Below, in pieces: positions 1 to 9,993 of a stretch of DNA of 64,000 bases; position 1 is the stretch's first letter; each line of letters starts with the position of its first letter. The position numbers and the translations under genes were made by a program. The DNA comes from Biomphalaria glabrata. Lineage: Eukaryota > Mollusca > Gastropoda > Planorbidae. The stretch lies in NCBI RefSeq assembly GCF_947242115.1, contig NC_074711.1:9292434-9356433 (forward strand), read 5' to 3'. The notes beneath the pieces were generated by a model that worked only from the letters and a program-made list of their open reading frames with translations, searched no databases and was not told the origin of the DNA.

Positions 1-600
1 TACTGTTTTTTTTTTCAAATAATTTTATCAATATGGGTTTAATATGATAATTTTTTATGTATTATTTTTTTAGTCTATTTTATTATTTTTAATAACTAGC
101 ATTTTTTTTCTTAATGGAAAGACATGCTAACATTTGATTCCCATTTCTGTTATTCATTATTCTTGTAATTCTTGTGCCCTATGGGTTTCAAGCCCTGTGT
201 AGCTCTTTTAAAAGTTTAGAAATACTGTTTTGGGGTAACATACTAAACTTTTAGTGGCGATCCAGATATTAAAATAAAATCATTGTTACCACTGGATCTA
301 GTCAGTAATAGAGCTGTGTACTTCAACTAAGAAATCATTGCCGTCTATGGATTCTTCATTTTTGTGTTCTCTCTAGTGAGCGTTCTATCCTAAATCCTAC
401 TAAATGCTCATCTGGCTACATAATTCTTTGTTTCCTTCAGTAGAGACTTCTCTAAATCCATATTTACATCTAACTTTCTAAAGCGCTAGCTATCGAAGTA
501 TTGTCTGAAAAAACGTAGTACGCGTGCACATATTAAACAGGAAATCGAGACTCTACAGTTGTTGTTTTTTTACCGTGATGTTTTATTTTCTTCTATTCAG

Positions 601-2313
601 ATTCGATTGTCACTGAGACGCCAGAAACCTCTGGGAAACAAAAAGCACTGCGTCTTTTGCAAAAACAACAAGGAAGACGTGAAGGTATATGCTACCCACC
701 TTCTGAAACACGCCAACGGAGATGTCATTTGCCCGATCCTGAAAAAGTGAGTTTCCTACATTTTATTTCTTTTGAAAACCATACCCCACCCACCCCTTCT
801 TCTCTTTGTCTTTATTATTTTTGTTTTTAAATTACGACATTAGCCATGGGACGTGGTGGCTGATTGGTTAAGCTCTTGGCTTCTGAACCTGGCGTCCTGG
901 GTACGAATCTTGTAGCAGACTGGGACTTTCAATTTTGGGATTTTTAGGGAATCTATAAAGTCCACCCAACTCTAATGTGACAGGTTGCTCGTAAACAAAG
1001 AAACAGATGACCTTAAAATCATCTACCTTGTAGAAAAGGGGAAAATGGCCATGATGGTGTTTGGGTGCCATTAAATGACAATGTTAAATTATTGAGTACA
1101 CAAATGGAATGGCTGTGTTAGATAAGTAATTTGTTTACTAGAACTAACATCATTTAGCACTGCTAGGCTGATACAATTTTACACTCAGTAAATCTCTTGT
1201 CCTTCCATTCATTCTGTTACTTTTTTTTTTTTGCTCTTCAACAACTGATCAGCTACTCTTTAACTACCATGCCAGTGGCTTAGCTAGTGTGGGGGGGGGG
1301 AAGAATTTAAAAACCTCTCTGAGCCCCACTTGAGGGGTGCCCCAAATGTTTTTTATATTAAATATTACACAAAAGGGGCCCCCAAAGATGTCAAGACTTC
1401 TTCCCCTATGGCCCACTGTACCTTACCCCATATCCCCCAAATCTGCATTACTTTTTAATTCTTGTTACAGTATGCCAGTCTCTCGCCTCTCTATCCAACA
1501 CTGTATTTTGTTTAACCCATTTCCCCCCTGGCCTTCCTCCAATCATTTCAACCAATGGAAACAGTTCACACCTTCCAACTAGCTTTTACTTTAATTGGAA
1601 GGTTTTAAAGGGTTAATTAAGTTATCTAAGCCTAAAATGCAGAGTTCAACAGCAGAGTACCCTATAAACATGGTTGTAAGTTAATGTAAGCAGCTCAGCT
1701 TATGTTACAGAGCTACTGATGATTCATCATTGGTATCACACACAGAATGTATTTTTTAAAATAAAATAAATAAATTATTTATCCAAATTTTAAAGCCTGA
1801 GTTTACCTATAACTTATGGCCCTGACTTGCCTTGTGACACTCCTCCCAAATATTGTTATGAAGAAAGAGCAAAGGAATCCATCTATTGCTAATTACAAGG
1901 GTCCCCATATCTCTTACCTTATGGCCCTTTCCACTTTAAACCTGGTAGTGATTTCTGTATAAAAAAATGTCATTGAGTCCTCATAAGATTGTCATTGTTG
2001 ATAGTTTGTATTTCATTGTTTCTGATATTTGTGCTGATAATATTTCAACCTGCCTGAGTGGATTCATATAGGGTAGACATCTTAAATTGTATGAAAACAC
2101 AAACTTACATTGTAAGGTTATTTTTATTTTATTTTTTTCTAAAGTTGTAACAGCCTGAATGTAAATGTTTTCATCTTTTTTTTTAGATACACCTGCCCAA
2201 TGTGCTCTGCAACAGGGACCAAAGCCCACACGGTCAAGTACTGCCCTCTCAACGATGGTCTTGGCACAGTGGACTACATCGTGAAAACTCCCATAGGGAG
2301 AAAAAGATTCTAA
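601..2313 (+). CDS. nanos: Nanos RNA-binding zinc-finger protein, copy 1 (exons 2 and 3 only; gene enters from the left edge)
   Basis: Nanos proteins bind Pumilio and mRNA 3' UTRs and recruit CCR4-NOT to repress translation in germ cells and embryos. Exon 2 is 601-746 (acceptor ttctattcag, donor gtgag at 747) and exon 3 is 2187-2313 (acceptor ttttag; stop TAA 2311-2313). The junction is phase 2 and reads ..CPILKK|YTCPMC... The two exons give the complete double CCHC finger with exact nanos spacing: C-x2-C-x12-H-x10-C, then x7, then C-x2-C-x7-H-x4-C. The C-terminal tail ends GRKRF. The first coding exon must lie before base 1, since the window opens in intron 1. Against copy 2 I count 8 differences in 273 coding bases; 7 are silent and one is Gln to Arg just before the finger. 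The intron (about 1.44 kb) is longer than in copy 2 because it holds a SINE and an hAT-like relic. Family assignment is very secure. Confidence 0.96.
848..1060 (+). repeat. tRNA-derived SINE (family A) in intron 2 of nanos copy 1
   Basis: A tRNA-like head carries an A-box-like tggctgattgg and a worn B box (gggtacgaatc). It is followed by the family body 'tccacccaactctaatg' and 'gatgaccttaaaatcatct'. The same body occurs at 22.4-22.9, 41.2, and inverted at 7.4, 43.9 and 63.1 kb. Copy 2 lacks it, so it inserted after the duplication or was lost there. Confidence 0.75.
1273..1420 (+). mobile_element. hAT-like MITE relic
   Basis: It opens with cagtggcttagctagtg, then a G run and the 'ccccacttgagggg' block also seen in the MITE at 4357-4538. 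I see no clear right inverted repeat, so it is decayed or truncated. It is absent from nanos copy 2. Confidence 0.5.
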
Positions 2314-2322
2314 TGCAACCTA

Positions 2323-2343
2323 ACAGTGTAAATTGGCTACTGT
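2323..2343 (+). promoter_or_regulatory. Small stem-loop 10 bases after the nanos copy 1 stop codon
   Basis: ACAGTG (2323-2328) can pair with TACTGT (2338-2343) around a 9-base loop. In copy 2 the right arm is CACTGT, so the one changed base keeps pairing (G-C versus G-U). Its place just after the stop recalls the stem-loop control element of Drosophila nanos, but function here is inference. Confidence 0.35.
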
Positions 2344-2400
2344 CAGTCATTTGGTGATATTAATTGTGAACATTAATTATTTAAATGTATAGGATCAAAT

Positions 2401-2408
2401 TGTACATA
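2401..2408 (+). promoter_or_regulatory. Pumilio response element-like octamer in the 3' UTR of nanos copy 1
   Basis: TGTACATA matches the Pumilio consensus UGUANAUA. The aligned site in copy 2 (13118-13125) is TGTATATA, which also matches. The varying base falls at the free N position. Confidence 0.4.
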
Positions 2409-2689
2409 CAATATAGACTTACTATATATTATTTATACAGTACCACAAAAGGATTTTAAAAAATAATGTTCTCTAAAGGTTTTAAATATACACTTCAACA
2501 AATTTATAAATTATTTTAAATTCTAAAAGAATGTGATTTAAATATTTTTAAGGTAGATTTTACTCTTTAATCCTCATTCCATTTTACAGAATTGCTAATT
2601 AAAACTTTATTCATTGTACATCATTAGATCTTCCATGACAGTGTAATTGATTTTTATTTTTTTTACTGATGCAACAAAATATACTTGCT

Positions 2690-2712
2690 AATAAATATTT
2701 TCTTAAAATAAA
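2690..2712 (+). terminator. Probable polyadenylation signals of nanos copy 1
   Basis: Two AATAAA hexamers (2690-2695, 2707-2712) end a 3' UTR of about 390 bases. The matching hexamer in copy 2 is at 13433-13438 in the same sequence context, so the signal was duplicated with the gene. Confidence 0.6.
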
Positions 2713-3559
2713 AAAACAACTTGTTTTTGTTTTACATTATAAAATGACTACAGGGTGTGAATAATGGGATGCAAATTGTGTTATGTGAACAGTTCAAACC
2801 ATCAATGGCACAACTCTAGACAGGTGCTAGAAGTGTGACCAAACCAAAATACATTGGGGTAGGATATAGTAAGGGAATAAAATTAGGTACACCAGTGACA
2901 GATTATTTCTTTAATCTGGGTAGACATTGGGGGGAAATGGTTGGCACCATGTGACATGCACCCTTGTAACGCTTCTGCAAAAATTCACAGTCTACAATTA
3001 CATCGGAAAATTATTACGTATTAAAAACATTATGTTAAGACAATTATAAAACAAAAAACACTATACAAATAATGAAAGAATTCCATTAAGAAATTTCTTT
3101 TTATTACCGGTACCGGTACTTTTTTTCTTCTTTAAGTTACCAAACTATCAAGAAAAATAAATACAGACCTAGCGGTATCTTAACAAAAGTACTGTACTAC
3201 AGTACCGGTATTCACAATGCTCCAGGAGAGAAGATTTAAGTAGCAATAACACACGAACGTTTTATACTTACAAAATACAATTACTAGTACGTAGCTTATC
3301 AAAAAACTCAGAAAAATAAAAGTATGTTTCTTTTTCCCTGGTAACCGCAGTGTGAGTAATATATGGTATACAATTTAAGACTGCCTTATGATCATAATGG
3401 AAATTCGTTGTGATTACAAGGACTCTTTTCTCAACACAATACAAACATTCACATGAACAGACACAACAGAAAGAGTTCATTGAGTGACTACAGACGTCTT
3501 GATGATCTTCATGTTTCCTAGTCAACGAGTAGCGCTCATACAGTCTGACCGAGTAACGA

Positions 3560-4140
3560 AATTTTGTACGGTTCTACACTTGATTGATAGAAGTCGACCA
3601 CTTCGCGATTACTTGAGGTAGTTATGATGGGTAGTTATGTTGTCTTCCAAGATTTTTCCGATTATGCTGAGACATTTTTGTTCAAAATGTTTATATAAAT
3701 ATGATAGTGTTGTGCGTGTGGTTTTAGATGCTCTTTTTATAAAGTTTTCTAAGCGGCTCAACAGTTTAGATGAAACGTTTCCTTGCCGACAAGTTATTCC
3801 ATATGTTAACTAATTGTCGCATTGTAAAAATTATTCAAGATTTTCTTATGCAGTTTAAAGATGTTAATTTTTTATATGAAAAAAAGCTGATTAGCGATTT
3901 TCTTTGCCAGAGTTTCAAGGTGGTCTTCCACGAAAGCTTATTGTCAACAATGACACCTAGATATTTGTATGACTTCACTTGTTGTATCGGTATATTGTTT
4001 GTTTCTTCTGAAATCTGTAAGAATTCTTTGTTTTTTGTGACATTCAGCTCTAAAAAATTGTCAGTGCACTGGTTTGTAAAGTCTTTTATCGAGTGTCGAT
4101 ATTGAGCTTCGTCTCCTGAAATAAGACCAATTAAATTGAT
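3560..4140 (-). mobile_element. Non-LTR (LINE) reverse transcriptase C-terminal relic, part of the nanos duplication
   Basis: The minus strand reads through residues such as NFLELNVTKNKEFL and, further on, VKSYKYLGVIVDNKLSW. This is the C-terminal part of a non-LTR reverse transcriptase with the usual YLG motif. The downstream sequence has frame breaks and stops, so it is dead. A shorter homologous stretch lies 3' of nanos copy 2 at about 14.62-15.0 kb, so this LINE was in place before the gene duplicated. Confidence 0.7.
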
Positions 4141-4356
4141 TATTTCTAATTGTACTATTAAAACTAAAGGAACACAGTAGTTTTAAAAAGTAATAATATC
4201 TTACAGGCAAAATGACACAATTAAGGAGACTTTCCACTTTTCACCAGATCTATAATATTAAGTCTGGAGTGTATGCCACAGAGATTTCTTCCCGCTGATA
4301 TTTGTGACCTCAGTTTAGTCTTGCTCATGTATGAAACTGATTTCTTGCATCTGTAT

Positions 4357-4538
4357 CAATGGCGTAGCTATGGTGGGGTGGGAGAATTTGAAAATCCCCC
4401 CAGGCCCCACTTGAGGGGGGCCTCGAATAATTGTTCGAATTTTATTTTACATTAAATATGACACATTATCTCATGTCATGATGTCGAGGTCAAGCGCTCT
4501 GGTCCCCAAAGGATGGCACATTCCTAGCTACGCCACTG
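4357..4538 (+). mobile_element. hAT-like MITE, 182 bp
   Basis: Terminal inverted repeats are caatggcgtagctatgg on the left and the reverse complement of cagtggcgtagctagg on the right (two mismatches). No coding capacity. The 8-bp flanks (atctgtat / atttattt) match only in part, so the target duplication has decayed. The same end motif marks elements at 16.7-18.4 and 31.3 kb. Confidence 0.65.
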
Positions 4539-5770
4539 ATTTATTTGTTGGTCCGCAATGACAGGCATAACTTGCAGCGAAATGTTCACACGGTCACGAT
4601 TGCCAAACTTTAAAAATTTTAAAAGTATTTTGGGAGTTAGGAACAGTTAATCAAATTTCAATTTCTGTTCCATCTGTATATTACTAGACATTTTCGAAAT
4701 ATTTCTTTTAGTAAGTGAAAATAGATGCCTTTTCTTGATTTTTTTTTGTCGGTGGTATAGTGCATCAATTGTAATATTACGATGCACCATTTTTGGCGCA
4801 TGCGCCATAGGTTGGCCACCCTTACTGTATTGTAAATGTTCTCCATTAACAGAACGCACCATTAATATCATGTCTCCTCTCTCACTCTGCAAATGGAAGC
4901 CAATTGGACGTTCTATAAGAACAAAGTGTGATGTAAGAGCTACAGTGGTTCTTACACTTTCACAGACCCGACATTTCCAGAAGGGCTGTATCGCAAGTTT
5001 TCACAAATTAATTTAAACAAAAATACTCCCGAATTAATTTTTTTTTACCACGCTGATACGGGTTTTTCCGAAGGCCGCACGATGTTTATGCACAGTATCC
5101 TATTTGAAAAAACAAACAAACAACTTAATACGTCATCGCCAAACTTTCCGGAAGCTGATTGGCCGAAATAGCAATTCAAGCACATCAACTGGTTCAATAC
5201 AGGCTAGGTTATAGAACCAAATAAATCCTTCTCATACACCCTCAACACGTTTTTTCCATTGCAACTAAATTAACAGTAGAATATTTAATTTATACGTACC
5301 AACTATTTTTAGACTGTAATGGGACATAACAGTGCTGAATGACACTTTTAAAAATTACTTACGATTTTAATGAGTTTTTAAAAGGAACAGAATGTACAAG
5401 TTATCAATGAAATGGGAAATGGTTATCTAGTGGTTTGAAGTGTTTGGGGATGTCACGTGATACTATCAAAAATAGGAAAGGTTTATGAAATTAAACACCG
5501 CGAAAATCTGACGTGCGGCCTTAGAACGTATCACCAGCGAAAGTCAAGAAAACACTGTCTATTTGTTTATTAATTGTCATTTAAAAAAATCAATTTGTCA
5601 AAATTTACATTTATGTTGCTACAAATGTTATAAATGACTCTTTCATATACAATGTTTCATAATGCAGGGAGTAGTTCAAACTTGATCACTACGCATTTTC
5701 CTAATAAAATCCGATGGGAGCGCGAAGCGAATCACTATTCCAACTGTACATAAATATTGGCGATTTACCG
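4539..5770. other. Intergenic, no gene recognised
   Basis: AT-rich unique-looking sequence. Short open frames on both strands near 4.65-5.0 kb overlap each other and resemble no family I know. Confidence 0.5.
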
Positions 5771-5773
5771 GAC

Positions 5774-5916
5774 AAAGTGGTTGTCGTCTTATAACAATAG
5801 AGAGCTTTCAATTAGGTCGAGGGACACACATTGGAGGCCCAAAGAAAAGCCCTTTTAGAAGACAGGCGCAGACAAAAGTTAAGAAAACTAAAATAGCCCC
5901 TAGGCGAAAAACGGCC
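5774..5916 (+). repeat. Direct repeat, left copy (partner 9350-9493)
   Basis: Begins aaagtggttgtcgtcttata and ends with acggcc after 'tagcccctagg'. About 143 bp recur at 9350-9493 in the same orientation, with roughly one difference per ten bases. The two copies bracket the 3.4 kb between the nanos copies. Identity unknown. Confidence 0.6.
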
Positions 5917-5989
5917 TTAAATTGTAAATTTAGTTTTATTTTTAATATAAACATTTAAATAATAATAATTTTATTTATAAAGCGCTGTT

Positions 5990-6480
5990 AAACAAAATGT
6001 AGGCTCAAGGCTCTCTGAGGGACATATGGAGTGATCAGTTCTCTAAGGTACAAGGGCATTTGTAGATACACTGATGAGACAGTGTGGCCACCTTGTCGAT
6101 TCTAGCTTTCACTGAAAGCCAATAGAGCGTGCGCATGAGCGTTGTAGCAGAATCTCGTCTTGTTTTTCTTAGGCCTATTCGTGCAGCATTGTTCTGAATA
6201 CGTTGCAGCTTGGCTATTTTGTCATCGGGTATACCTGCTAGCACGGTGTTGCAGTAGTCAAGGCGGGAAAGTATGAATGCTAAAGCTAGCTTTTTTTGTT
6301 GACTCCGTTGTTAAATATGATCTGATCTGGCCTAATCTGCGCAGCTGCAGATAAAGACAGTTGCAGAGCTGACTTATGTGTGGGTCATTGAGTCGAGGAA
6401 AACTCCAAGATTCCGCACTACATGGACATAAGGAAGCTGGCTGAATTCACTCCAAAATGAAATTAAGCTCATGGAAACAT
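5990..6480 (-). mobile_element. Non-LTR (CR1/L2-like) reverse transcriptase C-terminal relic
   Basis: Read on the minus strand it encodes GVFLDSMTHISQLCN, then ILSRLDYCNTVLAGIPDDK, IQNNAARIGLRKTRR and LYWLSVKARID. This is the classic 'SRLDYCN..L' tail of CR1/L2-type LINEs. One frame change and later disruptions show it is dead and 5'-truncated. Confidence 0.75.
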
Positions 6481-7143
6481 TGTGCCTCTTGCAGTTTGAC
6501 AATATTAGAACTTTCAAGTTTTAAATTAGATAAAGCAAGACGAGGGTCTCCTCTAGTGGCTACATCCATAAATAAATTAGTATCCAGTCTAGTTCTTTGC
6601 TTATTAATTAAGTTTGTTACTCACTACATCTAAGTTAACCATGTATATTGATGGAAAAGCTAAAAAAAATAATTCCATTTTTTCGACCACAGTTTTGGAA
6701 TTTTACTTGCAACATATAAGTACAGCCATATCTCTGTTGTGCCTCCTATGATATAATATTGTAAATCTATTTTTTCTGCAACTTAATTTGAACATCAGTA
6801 ACTGATGTTTAATCATTTTCATTTATATTTTTTTAAATTTATTTACATCCTAGGAGGGAATCGTAATTTCTTCATAGAGCATTGTTGGGTGAAATGCATA
6901 ATATCGATGTCCTTATGCTGTAATTCATTTGTCAACAAACAAGTTATGTTATGTTAAATATCTTAATAAAAGAGAAAATTATATAATCAATGAAAGTCAA
7001 TTTCTTTCCTAGCAGTCGGAGGTTGGTTTCATTCGTTTGCGTTAGATGCCTACCATGTAAAACAATTTTTTTTAGCCTGTTTTAAGTCATCGCCAACTGT
7101 TGAGTCTTCCTGTTTCTCAAAAAAAAATAAAAAAAATAAAACA

Positions 7144-8065
7144 AGGTTACAAAAGACTGTTTGTGTGGAAACACAAACTCAAAATCGGCCCCCGAAGTGG
7201 TCCACCCAGGCAGGCATCAATATTTTAACAAAGAACATCCGAATGAAATTAGGCTATATCAAAGACAAATGAGAGATAAGAATGGAGAAAGAAGGTTAAC
7301 AGATCTTGTGTAGTGCCCCAACTGTCCAGCAGATCAAAGGAGAGGTGAAAGTGAATGTAAAGTTAGATGTGAACCTGGCCTAACTAGTTCCCCTTTCAGA
7401 CCTTGTGGTCTATAGGGCAGATGATGTAAAGTTCATCTGTTTTTGTGGCCTACGGTTAAAGAGGGTGTCATGTAGCCAGCACAACGACCAACCGCCTTTA
7501 CTTTTCCCCAACTAATGTCAGGTACCCATTAGAGCTGAGTGGACTCAGAGGCGCCCAAAGATTCCAAAGTTAAAAATCCCAATCTTTACCAGGATTCGAA
7601 CCCTGGCCCCCGGTTCGGAAGCCAAGCGCTTTACCGCTCAGCCACCGCGCCTAACTGATGTCTTATAATTGATCTAATTTTTTTTGAAAAGGCTCAATCA
7701 CTTATTCGAATCCTCAAAAAAAAAAAAATAAAAAAAAAAAAAATAAAAATTCCGCAATATAAGGAAATATTTCGTAAAATGAAGTTTATAAGATTGCTAT
7801 TCGTTTTTAATTTGGTCTATGTTATAATACATACTAATTAGCTTTTTCTCTTTAAAAAAAAAACTTGCATAACTGATTTTAAAAATTAGATTTTTCGCTT
7901 TCAGAAAAAAAAAGTAGCCGTTGCATCAGAACTTTCAATGGTCTAAAATATTGTGATATCCGATTTTCAATACCTTTTCTAGTTTACGAGATCTAAACGG
8001 GACAGACGGACAGACATTTCACACAAAACTAATAGCGTCTTTTCCCCTTTCGGGGGCCGCTAAAA
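7144..8065 (-). repeat. 0.92-kb composite repeat containing a SINE (second copy at 62.9-63.8 kb)
   Basis: From 'caaggttacaaaagactg' to 'tttcgggggccgct' this block matches 62887-63806 along its whole length. Inside is a minus-strand family A SINE (7384-7653). Next come an A-rich stretch and a 3' part with a gacggacagacat motif. The last 170 bp also occur near 15.7-15.87 kb. The 63-kb copy sits inside a LINE, so the whole block moved as one unit. Its class is unknown. Confidence 0.6.
7384..7653 (-). repeat. tRNA-derived SINE (family A), inside the composite repeat
   Basis: On the minus strand the head reads ggcgcggtggctgagcgg (A box) and gggttcgaatcc (B box). It ends with 'ccctatagaccacaaggtctgaaagg'-type sequence, about 270 bp in all. 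The B box is intact, so this is one of the better preserved copies. Confidence 0.8.
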
Positions 8066-9349
8066 ATTAACAAAACTAGCAATACAACTCCTTTTCGAAA
8101 TCCAGCGAACTTCAGTTTACAACAAGAGTTTAACATGTTGCTCATCATTTGTTTCACAAAGCTGTTGCGCTTCATGGGTTTGTATTTTATTTACCATATT
8201 TATAATTAGATTCAAATAGAAATGTAATTGCGGTCTAAATTTTAATAAGATGTTGCCTGTCATCATAACTCACAAGGTGAATAGTGGATAAATCTGTTCT
8301 TTATTCTATATTACTTATGAAGCCATTGCAGCGTCCAACCACTGATGGTTCCCTATATGTCTTCATAACGAGACAATTTTGAAATACTATTTCATTACTA
8401 ACAAAAAAAGAAGTCTTTTTGTGTCACAGATATGTTCTAAAAAATTTTAATTTTATTTTTAATCAATTTTCAAACAATGTCATCAAAGCTTTTTTAAAGA
8501 AAGCTATTCATTTTCTAAGATAACTCTAACTCTTTTTTTTTTAATATTGTTTAAATAGTAGATTTTTATAATTGTTCATGAATAATCTTAAATTATTTTT
8601 GGATATTGCTATATGTTCGTGAAGCCGACTTGATTTCATAACCTTATTTGAAAATGCCATCATTCAAAGTAGAACATTGGAATACATTTTATCTTTTGGC
8701 AATTCATTAAAACTAGTATTTATCATGTTACATTTTAGTGAGTTTTCGTTACATTTTGTGAAGTTTTTTTAGTTAAAAAAAGGTAAAATATTCTATTTGA
8801 ATGTTAGGTTGGACGTTTTTTTTTAAATTAACATTTACATATCAATATATTAAAATATGTAGATAAAATAAACTATAATCTAAAAGTCGTATTACCTTGT
8901 TTATTTAATCATGAACGTTTACGCGAGAAAGATCTAAGGACAATAGAAACCCTCCGATTACAGCAACGGTGTAAGAATTTAAAAATAGAAAATGGGATTC
9001 TCGAACTCAATTTCTAACGTTGTTTCTGTTCTTAAATTAGAAGCAAGCTAACTCTAATTTATCTAAATTTAGTTGCCAGCTTTAATTTTGAAGTTTTTTT
9101 TTAATTTCTTTTGTTTCAGTGCACCTTTAGTTTCTTCTTTCCCCCTTTAAACCTAGCGCCTCCTTACCGCCCCCTATCGCCCCTTTGGTTCCCAGCATCC
9201 CCCCAGAGGGCTCTAGCATCCCCGTTACAGACGACTGTTATACATCTACAAAAAAAAAAAAAAACAACAACATTTAATATGTTTTCATTTCAACAATTCA
9301 GAAAAATACATCATCGTACCTATGTCACTTAATTAACATTTGAAGCGCG
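8066..9349. other. Intergenic, no gene recognised
   Basis: AT-rich sequence without coding signal. A C-rich stretch at about 9.12-9.24 kb ('ctagcgcctcc', 'cagagggctctagc') looks like an interspersed-repeat fragment that I cannot name. Confidence 0.4.
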
Positions 9350-9493
9350 AAAGTGGTTGTCGCCTTATAACGATAGAGAGGTTTCAATTAGCTCGAGGGA
9401 CACACACATTGGATACCCAAAGAAAATCCATTTTAGGAGACAGGCCTAGAAAACGTTAAGAAAACTGAAGTAGCCCCTAGGTGGACAACGGCC
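9350..9493 (+). repeat. Direct repeat, right copy (partner 5774-5916), upstream of nanos copy 2
   Basis: Same orientation and content as the left copy, from 'aaagtggttgtcgcc' to 'acaacggcc'. It ends about 500 bp before the nanos copy 2 start codon, so it may be a duplicated promoter-distal segment or a transposon fragment. Confidence 0.6.
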
Positions 9494-9878
9494 ATCTCTG
9501 CATATGATGTCAAAGAAAATATGCAGGTCGCAAGTTGTCGCAACTGGGCTAGCGTGGTCATTCGTCCTATTTATTTTTTCTATAGGTAACTTAACTATTT
9601 CAACCACGTTGGGTGCGCCTGGGTCACAACCAACGACCCCCCCCCCCTCTCTTAATAGTTTACGATTTACACTGAAAGCGAAGGCAAGCCAACATGGTGT
9701 GACCTACTTTCCATTGTCCAGCTAATCAAAACAACTCTTATTGGTTAGTAACTTTTCAAAACAATGGGCGTGGCTTAAGTTTGACAACAATGGCCGTGAG
9801 GACTTGATTCTTCCGAACCGTCTTTGCAAAAAACAAAACAAAACAAAAATGGTTCTGAGGCATAAAAATCTGGATCTC

Positions 9879-9885
9879 TATAAAA
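9879..9885 (+). promoter_or_regulatory. TATA box of nanos copy 2
   Basis: TATAAAA lies 109 bases before the ATG at 9994. Transcription would start near 9910, giving a 5' UTR of about 85 bases. Position and match are good; use is inferred. Confidence 0.45.
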
Positions 9886-9993
9886 TCTAAATCATCTGCT
9901 TCTCGTTTGTCATTCTGTGCAAGTAGCCAAGTGAGAGTGTAACTAGATCTAGGATTAAAAAAAAAAAGGATTATTTCATTACTTCAATCAGAA

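Noticed and set aside
559-750. Start codon at 559 as the true nanos copy 1 start
   Set aside because: It lies in the polypyrimidine tract before the exon 2 acceptor. Copy 2 shows that the real protein start is in a separate upstream exon, which for copy 1 is outside the window.
7590-7653. A tRNA gene (A and B boxes on the minus strand)
   Set aside because: The tRNA-like head continues into a repeated SINE body and recurs at many places; no complete cloverleaf with proper acceptor pairing was seen.
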